Positions 1 to 13,319 of a stretch of DNA of 64,000 bases are shown here, piece after piece (positions within the stretch are counted from its first letter, which is position 1; the number at the start of each line of letters is the position of its first letter). The DNA is taken from the NCBI GenBank assembly GCA_007449985.2, contig VIIQ02000076.1, positions 1 through 64,000 of the forward strand, given 5' to 3'. Source of the DNA: Desmodesmus armatus. Lineage: Eukaryota; Chlorophyta; Chlorophyceae; Sphaeropleales; Scenedesmaceae. The notes beneath the pieces were generated by a model that did no database searches, had not been told where the DNA came from, and saw nothing but the letters and a program-made list of their open reading frames with translations. Made by a program: the position numbers and the translations under genes.

Positions 1-130
1 CGACCAAAGCCCCGGTCAAGCAATCCCTCCTCATCATCAGACCCACCAGCAGCAGCAGCCCACACGCGAGCCTCCTGCCCCTGCTGCCTTGCGCCTGCTG
101 CTGCCATCCCCCTTGCCGCTGCTGGCGGCC

Positions 131-166
<36 letters not shown>

Positions 167-443
167 ACCCGGCCCCTTCCCCGTTTCCCCTTCACCCTCT
201 GAGGGCTCCTAAACCCTAGCCCTGCATCTGAACCCTCGCTGCTGCTGTCGTCTGCATTGCTGGTGTCAAATCCATCACCAGATGCTTCCCAGCTGTCCTC
301 AGAGGATTCAATACCAATCCCAGGTCTAACCCCCCTTCATCCTCTGAAGCTTCCTCTGAGTGACGCCCCTCACCCTCCGTCCTCCTGCCACTGCCACGAT
401 GCAGGTCAGAGACGCGGAACCGGGGCTGCACCTGCCGGCGCGG

Positions 444-474
<31 letters not shown>

Positions 475-549
475 GGTGCGCCAGCCTGGCGCAGCTGCTT
501 GCTCTGGTTGTCCTGCGTGGCCTTTCTTCCTCTGCCTGGCTGTTGTGGG

Positions 550-585
<36 letters not shown>

Positions 586-1360
586 GCCCGGCTAGGACGG
601 CTGCGCGGCCTTATTGGAGCAACGGTGGCAACTGCTGCTGCTGCTGCTGCTGCTCGTATTTCTGTTGCTTGTAGCAAGAGCAGCATCATCCTCCTCCTGC
701 TGCTGCTGCTGCTGCTGCATTGGTAGCAGCTGCATTCCCAGCAGCCCCTGGCTGGAAGCTGCTGCCACTGGGCCGTCGCTGGCGCCTGCTGCAAGTCGCA
801 GCAGCAGCGGCTGCTGTGATGCTGCTGCTGTTGCTGACCAAGGCGCGCCCTGTGCATTGATGTGGCACAACAGCAGCACGAGGAGGGGCAGTGCATTGAT
901 CAGGCCTGTGGCTGTTATTTCAGTGTCCAGCACCGCTATGTGCATGGCAGCAGCTTGGAGGTCGATAACAGACAATGCATGTGATGTTGCAAGCGGCAGG
1001 GGTGTGTATGGATCGGAACTTGGAAGCGTGTCTTAACATACTGTATGCATTAGACACTCCTGCTACTAGGGAGTAGCTGTCATCATGCACACAGCTTCCT
1101 GCATGTGTGTGCTGTCCTGCAGGGTGCAGAGATGCCGAGTGCTTTGAGCTTTTGTTGCTGCTGCTGCGGCACCCTGACACTTCCTGCAAAGCAGCATGCA
1201 TGGGGGCAAAGGGGTGCAGCCAGCGCAGCACAGCACCTACGTTGTATTTAGCTCCCAGCTGCTCCTTCAGCTGCTGCAGCTGCTTCTGCTGCTGCAGTTC
1301 GATGCCTTCGTCATCATCTTCTTCGCAGCTGCTGTCAACGACGTCAGCCTTTGGTGTCAG
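1..1360 (-). CDS. Partial acidic, Q/A/S-rich protein (3' end off window)
   Basis: I do not recognise this gene. The best-supported piece is an exon at 1360..1241 (minus), preceded by a TAG acceptor and ending at a GTAGGT donor. It encodes an acidic stretch (SSCEEDDDEGIEL) followed by a Q/L/K-rich coiled coil. A second coding-like stretch lies at about 326..80; it is rich in D, S, E and G, then basic (KGKRGRGR), then an alanine run from a CAG/GCA repeat. Another frame near the left edge reads GGSDDEEGLLDRGFG. Frames change inside the triplet repeats at 120-165, 430-475, 550-590, 630-655 and 695-720, so exons between these pieces cannot be fixed. It is head to head with the coiled-coil gene that starts near 1.9 kb. 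It could be a nuclear low-complexity protein, but this is a guess. Confidence 0.35.
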
Positions 1361-1897
1361 CTAGTCTGCATAGCCTGGAGACCTGCTGCTGCTGGTGTTG
1401 CGGGGAGTGGGGGTCTGCTGCAACGGCAGGCTCTGCGCAGACGGAGAACGGGACACCGTCGCCGGCATCTCGGAACGATACTGTCACCCTTGGGCAGGGC
1501 CAAGGACAACACACGCCACAAAACATCATGGATCAGTGGACGTCTACGATAAGCCGTGTCAGGTCCCATGTAGGACAGAAAGACACACAGTAGTGCGACC
1601 AAACGCATCTATGCGCCTGAGACCTCAAGGCGTCATGGCTGAGGGTAGGTTAAACTGCCGCTTTTGAACTGCAGTTTTGGTGTTGTGGCTTTGCAGAGTC
1701 GAGCATCACAAGGAAGGCGTTTAACTCTCACATGCTGCAAGATCATCGGATATCTGCCTGCCAGGTTCTGCGCTGACATTCAGAGCAGCAGTTCTGTCCT
1801 CCTGACAAGCCAGCAGCAACAGCTAGGTGGCATCCTTCGAATTTGCTTTCCCATATCTTCAGTTCATATCAATAATCAGTCGATCTAACAAAACACC

Positions 1898-4800
1898 ATG
1901 GCAGCCAGCTGTGGCTATGCCTCCATGCAGCACATGCTGTTGGGTGACCCCGCCATCGGGCGCCACTTCAGCATGCTGTCAGCAGCTTGGAGAGCATAGA
2001 GGGCCGATCAGAACCCTCGCGCATCAACTGTCATCCACGCAATCGGAACTCGCAACTTGCAAGACAAGGTGAGCTGCATGCTGCTTGCCCTGGTGCACAG
2101 GGGTCAGCACCTGCTGTTCAAGGGTCCAGCTCCGTTGCCATAGCAACATCACTTGCCTCTTCCAGACGCCTGGGAGAGGAAGAAGCAAATCCAACACTGT
2201 CTTTTGGAACACCAACCCCATACGGCAAAATGGCCGCGTCATTGTCGAGCTGTATGGGCCCAGTTGTGTTGCTGGGTGGACCGTGAAAACTGCTGGCCAG
2301 ACCGTCAAGGCTTGCCTAGAGACGCCCCTGCACACATAACTGCACAGCGACACCTTGCAATTCATATCACCAAGTCAGAGAAGCGGTAGGACACACTTGG
2401 GTAGAAGGTTCCTGTAAGGGTCTCATATTGCATGGTGCTGACGGTGCTGATGCAACAATGTGTCCTGCAGGTTGGCTGATTCAGAGGAGGCCCTAGCCAG
2501 CATGTCAGCACAGCTGGACGCAAGCACCTCAGAGCAGCAGGCACAGCGAAGAGAGGTGCGTTGTTTTGAAATCAACGTCAAGCCCACACCATGCAAGCAG
2601 CTTGGACCTACACCTCAACCACAGATGCAAGCAGCTGGACCACAGGCAGTGCGCGGACTAGGGCCTACCTTGGTCCTGCAGTGACAATACAATCTTACAG
2701 GCCCCCCGGTGTATGACACACCACCACCACCACCATCATTACTACTGTCTCACCCCCCCCCCCTCCCACCCCGCCGTGCAGATCTCCCCGCTTGACTGTG
2801 GCTGCAGGCAGCCCTATCCCCCCCCCCCCCCCCCCGGGAGGCCCCCCTGACACCCCACCCCCCACACACACACCCACACACACACACCACACATACACCC
2901 CACACATACACCCATCAGACTGTTTCAGTGTGCACTCTGCGCACTCTCGCAAGCACTGTAGCAAGCACTCTCTGTGCTGGCACACACGTAGGCGCTTATG
3001 ATGTCACCACCACCACCACAACTACTGCTGCTGTTGCAACTACCCCCCCTCCCCCCCCCCCCCCCCCGCAGATTTCCCGCCTGACAGCGCTGCTGGAGGC
3101 CAGCAAGCTGCACGCAGCCCTATTCCCCTTTCTCCCCCCCCCCCCCCCAAAGACCCCCCCGACACCACAACCCCACACTTCACCCCCATCAGACTGTTGC
3201 AGTGTGACTCTGCGCACTCTCTCAAGCACTCTTTTCTGCTCGCACACGAGTAGACCCCTGTAATGTCCTCACCACCATCATCAGCACACTTACCACTTTT
3301 TCATCTCACCCCCCGCAGATCTCCCGCCTGACAGCGCTGCTGGAGGCCAGCCAGCTGCAGACAGCACTATGCCCCCCCCCCCAAAGCACCCTCTCTGCTC
3401 GCACACACCGTACACACTTATGGCGAACACACCACCACCACCGCTGCTTGAACTTGCCCCGCAGATATCCCGCCTGACTGCGCTGCTGGAGGCCAGCAAG
3501 CTGCATGCCGCCCTGAGCAGTGAGCAGCTGATGGCAGACCTGGCGGACGAACGGCTGAGGGCTGAGCGCCTGAGGGCTGTGAGGGACGACGCACTCATGC
3601 AGCGGTGAGGCTGCCGGCTGGGAGGGCTAGGTGTGCGTGGGGGGGGGGGGATCGGAGGGTTTGAGTGGGGGCTGCAGGGGTGCTGGTGGGCTGCTGCTTG
3701 CCCCTGCTGCTGTGCAACCCTGCTTCGTTTGGACTGCGCTGCTTCTGTGTGCGCCGCCATGTGTGATTACTTCCTGGCTCGCGGACGAAGCATGCTTGGA
3801 GCTGCACGTTTCCGACAGTGACGTGGGGGTTATGCAAGTCACTCTGGCGGACTCAGCCCTTTACTCCCACTGCTGCTGCTTTTGCTGCTGCGTCCACAGG
3901 GATGAAGCCTTACCTGAGCTCCAGAATGCCTACAATGATGTTGAGGCCATGCAGGCAACCCTGGCTGACTCAAATCCCATGCCCCCCCCCCCCCCCCTCT
4001 CCGGGGGTGCCCCCATCACACTTCACCTGCTGTTGCTTGACTTGCTGCTGCTCTTTGGCCGATTTGCTGCTGCTGCTGCTGCTGCTGCTGAGACAGGGAC
4101 AAAGCCCTACTTGAGCTTCAGAATGCCTACAATGATGTTGAGGCCATGCAGGCAACCCTGGCTGACTGAAATCCCATGCCCCCCCCCCCCCCCAACCCCC
4201 TCTCCGGGGGTGCCCCCATCACACTTCACCTGCTGTTGCTTGACTTGCTGCTGCTCTTTGGCCGATTTGCTGCTGCTGCTGCTGCTGCTGCTGAGACAGG
4301 GACGAAGCCCTACTTGAGCTTCAGAATGCCTACAATGATGTTGAGGCCATGCAGGCAACCCTGGCTGACTGAAATCCCATGCCCCCCCCCCAACCCCCTC
4401 TCCGGGGGTGCCCCCATCACACTTCACCTGCTGTTGCTTGACTTGCTGCTGCTCTTTGGCCGATTTGCTGCTGCTGCTGCTGCTGAGACAGGGACAAAGC
4501 CCTACTTGAGCTTCAGAATGCCTACAATGATGTTGAGGCCATGCAGGCAACCCTGGCTGACTCAAATCCCATGCCCCCCCCCCCCCAAACCCCTCTCCGG
4601 GGGTGCCCCATCACACTTCACCTGCTGTTGCTTGACTTGCTGCTGCTCTTTGGCCGATTTGCTGCTGCTGCTGCTGCTGCTGCTGAGACAGGGACAAAGC
4701 CCTACTTGAGCTTCAGAATGCCTACAATGATGTTGAGGCCATGCAGGCAACCCTGGCTGACTGAAATCCCATGCCCCCCCCCCCAACCCCCTCTCGGGGT

Positions 4801-5464
4801 GCCCCCATCACACTTCACCTGCTGTTGCTTGACTTGCTGCTGCTCTTTGGCCGATTTGCTGCTGCTGCTGCTGCTGCTGCTGAGACAGGGACAAAGCCCT
4901 ACTTGAGCTTCAGAATGCCTACAATGATGTTGAGGCCATGCAGGCAACCCTGGCTGACTGAAATCCCATGCCCCCCCCCCCCCCCAACCCCCTCTCCGGG
5001 GTGCCCCCATCACACTTCACCTGCTGTTGCTTGACTTGCTGCTGCTCTTTGGCCGATTTGCTGCTGCTGCTGCTGCTGCTGCTGCTGAGACAGGGACAAA
5101 GCCCTACTTGAGCTTCAGAATGCCTACAATGATGTTGAGGCCATGCAGGCAACCCTGGCTGACTGAAATCCCATGCCCCCCCCCCCCCCCCAACCCCCTC
5201 TCCGGGGGTGCCCCCATCACACTTCACCTGCTGTTGCTTGACTTGCTGCTGCTCTTTGGCCGATTTGCTGCTGCTGCTGCTGCTGCTGCTGAGACAGGGA
5301 CGAAGCCCTACTTGAGCTTCAGAATGCCTACAATGATGTTGAGGCCATGCAGGCAACCCTGGCTGACTCAAATCCCATGCCCCCCCCCCCCCAAACCCCT
5401 CTCCGGGGGTGCCCCATCACACTTCACCTGCTGTTGCTTGACTTGCTGCTGCTCTTTGGCCGAT

Positions 5465-5503
<39 letters not shown>

Positions 5504-7895
5504 AGACAGGGACAAAGCCCTACTTGAGCTTCAGAATGCCTACAATGATGTTGAGGCCATGCAGGCAACCCTGGCTGACTGAAATCCCATGCCCCCCCCC
5601 CCAACCCCCTCTCCGGGGGTGCCCCCATCACACTTCACCTGCTGTTGCTTGACTTGCTGCTGCTCTTTGGCCGATTTGCTGCTGCTGCTGCTGCTGCTGC
5701 TGAGACAGGGACAAAGCCCTACTTGAGCTTCAGAATGCCTACAATGATGTTGAGGCCATGCAGGCAACCCTGGCTGACTGAAATCCCATGCCCCCCCCCC
5801 CCCCAACCCCCTCTCCGGGGGTGCCCCCATCACACTTCACCTGCTGTTGCTTGACTTGCTGCTGCTCTTTGGCCGATTTGCTGCTGCTGCTGCTGCTGCT
5901 GCTGCTGAGACAGGGACGAAGCCCTACTTGAGCTTCAGAATGCCTACAATGATGTTGAGGCCATGCAGGCAACCCTGGCTGACTGAAATCCCATGCCCCC
6001 CCCCCCCCCCAACCCCCTCTCCGGGGGTGCCCCCATCACACTTCACCTGCTGTTGCTTGACTTGCTGCTGCTCTTTGGCCGATTTGCTGCTGCTGCTGCT
6101 GCTGCTGCTGAGACAGGGACAAAGCCCTACTTGAGCTTCAGAATGCCTACAATGATGTTGAGGCCATGCAGGCAACCCTGGCTGACTCAAATCCCATGCC
6201 CCCCCCCCCCCCAAACCCCTCTCCGGGGGTGCCCCCATCACACTTCACCTGCTGTTGCTTGACTTGCTGCTGCTCTTTGGCCGATTTGCTGCTGCTGCTG
6301 CTGCTGCTGCTGAGACAGGGACAAAGCCCTACTTGAGCTTCAGAATGCCTACAATGATGTTGAGGCCATGCAGGCAACCCTGGCTGACTGAAATCCCATG
6401 CCCCCCCCCCCAACCCCCTCTCCGGGGGTGCCCCCATCACACTTCACCTGCTGTTGCTTGACTTGCTGCTGCTCTTTGGCCGATTTGCTGCTGCTGCTGC
6501 TGCTGCTGCTGAGACAGGGACAAAGCCCTACTTGAGCTTCAGAATGCCTACAATGATGTTGAGGCCATGCAGGCAACCCTGGCTGACTGAAATCCCATGC
6601 CCCCCCCCCCCCAACCCCCTCTCCGGGGGTGCCCCCATCACACTTCACCTGCTGTTGCTTGACTTGCTGCTGCTCTTTGGCCGATTTGCTGCTGCTGCTG
6701 CTGCTGCTGCTGCTGAGACAGGGACGAAGCCCTACTTGAGCTTCAGAATGCCTACAATGATGTTGAGGCCATGCAGGCAACCCTGGCTGACTGAAATCCC
6801 ATGCCCCCCCCCCCCCCCCCAACCCCCTCTCCGGGGTGCCCCCATCACACTTCACCTGCTGTTGCTTGACTTGCTGCTGCTCTTTGGCCGATTTGCTGCT
6901 GCTGCTGCTGCTGCTGCTGAGACAGGGACAAAGCCCTACTTGAGCTTCAGAATGCCTACAATGATGTTGAGGCCATGCAGGCAACCCTGGCTGACTGAAA
7001 TCCCATGCCCCCCCCCCCCAAACCCCTCTCCGGGGGTGCCCCCATCACACTTCACCTGCTGTTGCTTGACTTGCTGCTGCTCTTGGCCGATTTGCTGCTG
7101 CTGCTGCTGCTGCTGCTGAGACAGGGACAAAGCCCTACTTGAGCTTCAGAATGCCTACAATGATGTTGAGGCCATGCAGGCAACCCTGGCTGACTGAAAT
7201 CCCATGCCCCCCCCCCCAACCCCCTCTCCGGGGGTGCCCCCATCACACTTCACCTGCTGTTGCTTGACTTGCTGCTGCTCTTTGGCCGATTTGCTGCTGC
7301 TGCTGCTGCTGCTGCTGAGACAGGGACGAAGCCCTACTTGAGCTTCAGAATGCCTACAATGATGTTGAGGCCATGCAGGCAACCCTGGCTGACTGAAATC
7401 CCATGCCCCCCCCCCCCCCCCAACCCCCTCTCCGGGGTGCCCCCATCACACTTCACCTGCTGTGCTTGACTTGCTGCTGCTCTTTGGCCGATTTGCTGCT
7501 GCTGCTGCTGCTGCTGCTGAGACAGGGACAAAGCCCTACTTGAGCTTCAGAATGCCTACAATGATGTTGAGGCCATGCAGGCAACCCTGGCTGACTCAAA
7601 TCCCATGCATCCCCCCCCCCCCCCGGGGGGGCGGCCTCCCCAAGATCACAATCACCGGCGTCAACTCAACCTGCTGCTGCTTGTCGACCCTGATGCTGCT
7701 GCTGCTGCTGCTGCTGCCGTGCAGGGATGAAGCCCTACTTGAGCTTCAAAGTGCCTACAGTGATGTTGAAGCCATGCAGGCCACCCTGGCTGACTCAAAT
7801 CCCATGCCCCCCCCCCCCCCCAAGGGCGGCCCCAAGACCACAATCACCGGTGTCAAGTCAACCTGCTGCTGCTGTCGACCCTGCTCCTGCTCCTG

Positions 7896-7932
<37 letters not shown>

Positions 7933-9270
7933 CTTAGGGACGAAGCCTTGCTAGAGCTCCAGAATGCCTACAGTGATGTTGAGGCCATGCAGGCAACCCT
8001 GGCTGACTCAGCGCTGTATGTGCGGCAGCTCAGGAGGCGCATATCAGAGCTGGAGGTGTGGCAGCAACAGCAACAGCAGCAGCAGCGGCAGCAGCAGCAG
8101 TACCAGACGCTGAAGCAGGGTGGTGGAGGGGATGGGCGGCAAGACAAAGACCAAGGTGCGACATACGATACAGTACAATCCACCCCCCTTCCCTCATCGC
8201 ATCCCCCCTCCTCATCACAGACCCCCCCCCCCACCCCCCACCACACACACACATGTAGCACACACACATACCCACCCCCCAGAAACCTCCCTCTGCCCTC
8301 AGTACCTGCGGTGTGGTGTCAGGTTGAAGCAAAGAGGGCCGTGTGTTCAGCATACTGCTTGGATCTCCACAATAAGTGGTTGTGGTGTTCCGCCATGCTG
8401 TGCTGTGGTGTTCACTATGCTGATCCCTGTAGTGTGCTTCGGCTGAAGCGTGATGTGCCCGATGCAAGTGTGTTTCCCCTGGGACTTGCACTGTGCCTTC
8501 AGCCTGCTGTACTGCATCACCCCGGCGCATGGCCTGATCTACCATCGTTGCTCTGCCCTGTGCTGTGCTCTGGCCTGGCCTGGCCTGGTCTCTTCTGCCC
8601 CCCCCCCCAACACACACGCAGAGGGTGTGTTCAGCCTGTCGTCCATCAAGGCGTCTATTGAGGCAGCAGTGTCGGGTGCAGCATCAGAGCCTGAGGCGGA
8701 ACGCAAGAGGCGCATCAGACAGCTGCAGCTGCGCTGGCACCCAGGTGGGCGGGGTGTGTGTCGACAGATGGAGTGCTTGGATACTTGCAAGCTCACTAAG
8801 ACTGTCCTACTAGATAGGCAAGCAACAGTGACGTAATCCCTCAGTAGCCCCCCCCCCCCCCACACACACACACACGGGGGGGGGGGGTGATGTTTTGGTG
8901 TGCAGCCATAGGGACTGGTGTCCAAATGTGTACACACCTCGGGTTTTTTGCACAGTTTGCATGCAAGCAGGGCACTGCTGGGTGGGGGGGTGTTGGGTGG
9001 GGCCGTGTTGGCCAGTGGCATGAGTGCTGGTGCTTGGTTCAATTGTGTGATGCAGAAAGCCAGAGAGCTGCACTAGGTTACATACTCTCAGTTGGTCAAC
9101 AGTGGCAAATGTGTAAGTGTGTGCCCTGTACTGCTGCTGCTGCTGCTGGTGCTGGTGCTGCTGCTGCTGCTGCTGCTTCAGACAAGAACCCAGTGCTGAG
9201 GGAGTTTGCCACTGAGGTGACCAAGATCATCAACGAGGCAGTGGCAAAACTCGAGGGCAAGACCAAGTGA
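1898..9270 (+). CDS. Coiled-coil protein with C-terminal J-domain-like (HPD) module
   Basis: Exons with matching phase are about 1985-2068, 2471-2555, 3465-3604, 7938-8155, 8622-8744 and 9182-9270 (stop TGA). The spliced product is a long heptad-rich coiled coil (TRLADSEEALASMSAQLD, then ISRLTALLEASKLHAAL, then DEALLELQNAYSDVEAM). A glutamine tract of about 15 residues with R interruptions follows, then a spacer, then a C-terminal helix pair where LQLRWHP is joined across an intron to DKNPVLREFATEV. This recreates the HPD motif of J-domains in the truncated form (RWHPDKNP...FATEV) seen in many protist scaffold proteins. Known J-domains stimulate Hsp70 ATPase; whether this short version does so is inference. 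The 5' end is unsure: ATG at 1898 has strong context (acaccATGG), but its frame does not run into the 1985-2068 exon, so an exon or a base may be missing. Intron 3 holds the 21-copy exon repeat array. Confidence 0.78.
2782..3368 (+). repeat. Intronic copies of the ISRLTALLEAS exon start
   Basis: Upstream of the real exon at 3465 there are two clear copies of its 5' end, each after a GCAG acceptor: 3071-3120 and 3319-3368. A decayed one lies at 2782-2815. Each copies about 50 nt of exon and then turns into poly-C and CA-rich intron. No copy has a usable exon continuation, so the last copy is the functional exon. Confidence 0.85.
3786..8010 (+). repeat. Tandem exon/intron array, 21 copies of about 200 bp
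   Basis: Each unit holds a CTG run of about 5-11 triplets, an acceptor (usually GAGACAG), a 77-nt exon copy encoding RD(K/E)ALLELQNAYNDVEAM and ending LAD, then a poly-C run of about 9-18, then a conserved filler (CTCCGGGGGTGCCCCCATCAC). Exon copies begin near 3899, 4097, 4299, 4490, 4690, 4887, 5092, 5296, 5509, 5707, 5911, 6115, 6317, 6516, 6720, 6924, 7124, 7321, 7525, 7726 and 7938. In 14 copies the codon after LAD is TGA; in 7 (copies 1, 4, 8, 12, 19, 20, 21) it is TCA. Only the last copy continues as an open exon (SALYVRQL). A decayed copy without an acceptor lies at 3786-3865 and also reads LADSALY. Copies 1-20 have no obvious donor and are best read as pseudo-exons inside one large intron. 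Confidence 0.9.
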
Positions 9271-11659
9271 TGGACACAACCAGCAGCAGCAGCAGCAGCA
9301 AGGGCAGAAGCAAGAGCAGGAGCAGCCGTGGGGGAAGCTGTAGGCATTAGCAGGTGGTTGTGGGTTGTGGGTTTTGATTAAGTCCGGTCATCCAATGCAG
9401 AGAACATAAAGCTTTGGGCAGGCAGGTGCAGACGATGTTTGCAGCAGCATGGGGGCTTGACTACTAGTGTGAGTGCCAAAGTGCCTCGTTGCTACAATGG
9501 CGGTTACATCGGCACGATTGGTGTCAAAGTGCAGCATGTTCCCAGGAGGTGTCTGTCTTGGTATGTGTGGTTACCAATGGCATGGACTGTCCATTGCCAG
9601 CCTTGGGAGTTGGATGTATGGGATGGCGGCAGTCGCCCACATTGTGCCTGTCTACAATGCCCCCTGCTTTCCTCATCCCTGATGGTCATAACAGCCCATC
9701 AGCCTATCAGAGCCCCTCGCATGTTATGGTGCAGTGCTCCATGATGTTGGTTATGACTGAGTAGTGATGATTGGGTAGTGCATGTGGCCTTTGTAGCAGT
9801 GCATTAGGCTTCTGCTATACATCCAGGTGCCAGCACCTGTTGAAAAGCTGTTTGTGTGTGAGAATGTTATGCGACGCTGGGCAAAGACCCATGACGGTGT
9901 ATTTGCTACATTTCCTTTACTGCAGCAGCCGTTCTTAGAACGTGCCACTGCAGAGGCTCAATCCAGCAAGTGACATCGGTGGTCTCAGTTGAGCATGCTG
10001 CAGCCAGCACTCCAGCATTTTCAGTTTTCATGTTTGTGTGCAAACCAAAGGGCCCTCAACTGCATCTGTCACCACCGGGTGGGCGAGTGGCTCACAAGCC
10101 TTACAGTGTGCACGGCTGTGCAACATGTCACATGTAGGCGCTGGCAGTTGGCACATTTCAAGTTCAAACAAGGATGTTGCAGCCACCATGTGTAAACACA
10201 CCAGAAACTGTCTTGAGAGCAAGCTCTTAAGCATATGACTAAAGTGGCCCAGGCAGACCACTGCACGACCTGCTGGCATTGCCATGAACCTGACTGAGAA
10301 CTGGAGAATGACAAGTGATAGTACAGTACTGGCATGGGAGACAAGGTTCCAACCTCGGCACTAGCCCCTAGTGATAGGACCACAAGAGCTCCCTGGCTGT
10401 CGGCGACCGTGGTTGGGACTCTATCACTCGTTCCTGTGCAATACTTGAGCTACTGATTTGATCGTACATGAAAAGGCGCAGCACAGACAGTGCCAGCACC
10501 TTCACTGAGCTGTACAGCCCAGGTTGCATGTGACTCTGCACCACCACTGTTGAACATGCTGCGGTACAGTGCCAAGGCCACCCCTGCGTATGCCAAAGCT
10601 GCATGTACGCCCACAATTCTTTTCAGAGTACTTGAGCTGTCACCACACAGCCCATGGGCCTGTAAACCTCTGAGTCAGCAGACCTTTGTGGAGGGATACG
10701 TCAAACAACTTATGAGAAGCAAGCCTTGATCAGGCCATGAGTGGCACTCGATTGATGAAAACCCACTTGTCAAACATGCCCTACACCATCCTGCGCATCC
10801 CCTCTCCTATGCATACAAAAGCCGCCAGTCTCTGTCTCGCCAACCCTGCTGTCTGACTGACCAGTGCACGTGCCAGCACACCGTGATGTATGCACACAAT
10901 GCCATGCGACGTACCCAACATACGTGACTGGGCAATCACCACACCCCGTTCAAACCCATAACTGACCCACACCAGCTCACACACGCTGTGTTGTAAAGCA
11001 TGAGTTATGGCGCTCCCTGCCTCAAGGCACACCCCACACCACCCTGCCTGAGAAACAACAGCTCCCAGACAGCAGACGAACTCATAGTGTATGTGCTTCC
11101 CTATCGCCTGCAGGAGCCACCAATGCAGTCACAGCAGACTTCGTGTGCACTTACACAGTTCCATGTGATGCTGGTCTGAGACTGCTGTGTCAAGGTGCCT
11201 CAGGGGTTACCAGGGGGCGCCTTTATTCCGCCAATCGTGCTCCCTTCATGCTGTGTTGCACCTGCACTCATAGACACGCACAGCCTGTCGTCATGACATG
11301 CACTTGATGGTTGTATCTCATGTGTTTAGCACACATCAGACCAGGCTCGGCAGCAGCAATTTAGGGTGTGTGCATGTGTGTATGCAAGGATGGAGGTGGC
11401 GTGTTCAAGATACATGCAGGCCTCTGCAGCCACATTACCACCCATCGGTGCTGCTTGTTTCAGCAGTTTCATTGTGTGTGTGGCGATCATTGTCCACATG
11501 TGCTAGACACGAGCCCCACCAGACCCATCGGCTAAAGCCTTGAAGTTCAGCGTGGAATATAGTTGCTGACATAAATGGAGTGAACGGTGGTGCCTTCTGC
11601 AGCGTCCCCCCCCCCTCCCCCACTGCACTGCACACGCCCGCAGCACCACATGCACGACT
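9271..11659. other. Intergenic, no gene seen
   Basis: This lies between the 3' ends of the coiled-coil gene (plus) and the kinase gene (minus). Short open frames here lack splice-site support, domain motifs or biased composition. A CAG run at about 9283-9300 follows the stop of the coiled-coil gene. I see no RNA gene or terminator-like element I can support. Confidence 0.6.
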
Positions 11660-13281
11660 TCACACCCACCTCTTGAACAGTGGGGCAGGCGTCAGCGTAG
11701 CCTGCAGATTCCTCACAAACCTTCGCCGCACCAGGATGCGCCCAAACCCACCACCGCCGCCGCCAGCCGCCGCCCCCACCCCTGCAGCATGGCCGGGCGC
11801 AGGCGTTGCTGCTGCTGCTGTAGCCGCAGCAGCAGCAGTAGATCCAGCTGGACAAACAGCCACCCCCTCGAGCACCGGATGCAGCTGCTGCTGCTCTGAT
11901 GCTGGCACATCTTCCAGCTGCGGCAGCATCAGTGCAGCCGCTGTATGGTCGAGCGGTGTCACGGTGTCGACAGTCGCGCGGTAGCACTTACTGCCCCCTG
12001 CACACGCCCCCAGGACTGACGACCCACACGCAGGGCTTGGTGCGGTCTGACCCTTGTCTGCTGCTGCTGCTGCTGGCCCAGGTTGTGGAAGTGTTATCAC
12101 GGCTACAGCATCCGCTCCTGCTGCTGTCGATGCTGCCTCCTCGCCCTGCTGCTGCTCACGAATGCTGCCCCCTCCTGCTACCTGCCCCTCTGCTGCTTCT
12201 GCTGGTGCATGCAGCTGTGCTGACTCCTGCACCCCAGAACCCTCACCCCGCATGCCCTCTGCAGCAGCAACAGGAGGAGGCTGGCAGGCAGCAGGTTGCT
12301 GGCCTGTCACAACTTCCCCCAAGGCCCCAACCGCCCCCAACACCTCCCTGCTGCTGCAGCGGCAATGACAGGGCCTCTGGGCCTGCACCGCCCCTGACCC
12401 AGCCCCGATGCTGACCACCCCCTCCCTGCCTGCTGCTTCAACCCCGCTGCCAACGCCACCCCCACCCCCGCCCCCAGCTGTGCCCCTCTCCTCAACCCCG
12501 TCTTCCCCCATGTCACCACCTGCGGCTTCAACCCCAGGCGCCCTGCCTGCTGCCCCAACTACACCACTCACACCTGCCACTGCTGCTGCTGCTGCACCAA
12601 CAGCATTCGCACTTGCGCTGCTGTTGCCCTGCCGCGGGGACTCTTTCACTGCCTTGCTGAGAAGCTTCTGGAGGGATGCCGGCGTGGCAACATAGCACCC
12701 GGGACTCAACTGCAGCAGCCCTGCAGCAGCAAGCGCACCCGCAGCCTGGTTGCTGCTCAACACCATGCTGCCATTACTGCTGCTGCTGCTGCTGAGGATG
12801 TTCAGGTTGCTGATGCTGCGCATCAGGAGCTGCGCCGCTGTCGCCGCCGCTGTCATCGCTGCATCGCCTTGGGGTGCTGCTGCTGCTGCTGCTGAAGCGG
12901 ACGCAGGCCTCAGCACAGGCGTCACGACCCCGCTGGTGATGCTGCTGCTCAGCCGCCCCATCCCTGCAGCACTGCCACCATTACTCCCAGCACCCCCCAC
13001 ACCAACGCCACCGGCAGCAGCAGATTGTGTCCCTGATGTTGCTGTTGTTGCTGTCATGCCCTGCAGGATGGATGGGCCTGCACCTGTCACACTGCCCAAC
13101 CGACTGCCAGACACGGAAGGACCTCTGCTGCCGCCCCCGCTCAGGCGCCACTCCACAGTCCCCCCATTTGCCTGCTGCTGCTGCTCCAGCTGCATTTGCT
13201 GCTGCTGCTGCTGCTGCTCCAACTGCATTTGCTGCTGCTGCTCCAGCTGCATTTGCTGCTGCTGCTCCTGCATGAGCTGCA

Positions 13282-13319
<38 letters not shown>

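Noticed and set aside
4000..7600. Series of long open frames rich in PPP, LLLL and AAAA on both strands of the array
   Set aside because: They are read through CTG and poly-C repeats and conserved filler. Only the 77-nt exon copy has protein-like sequence, and the long frames follow the repeat, not a gene.
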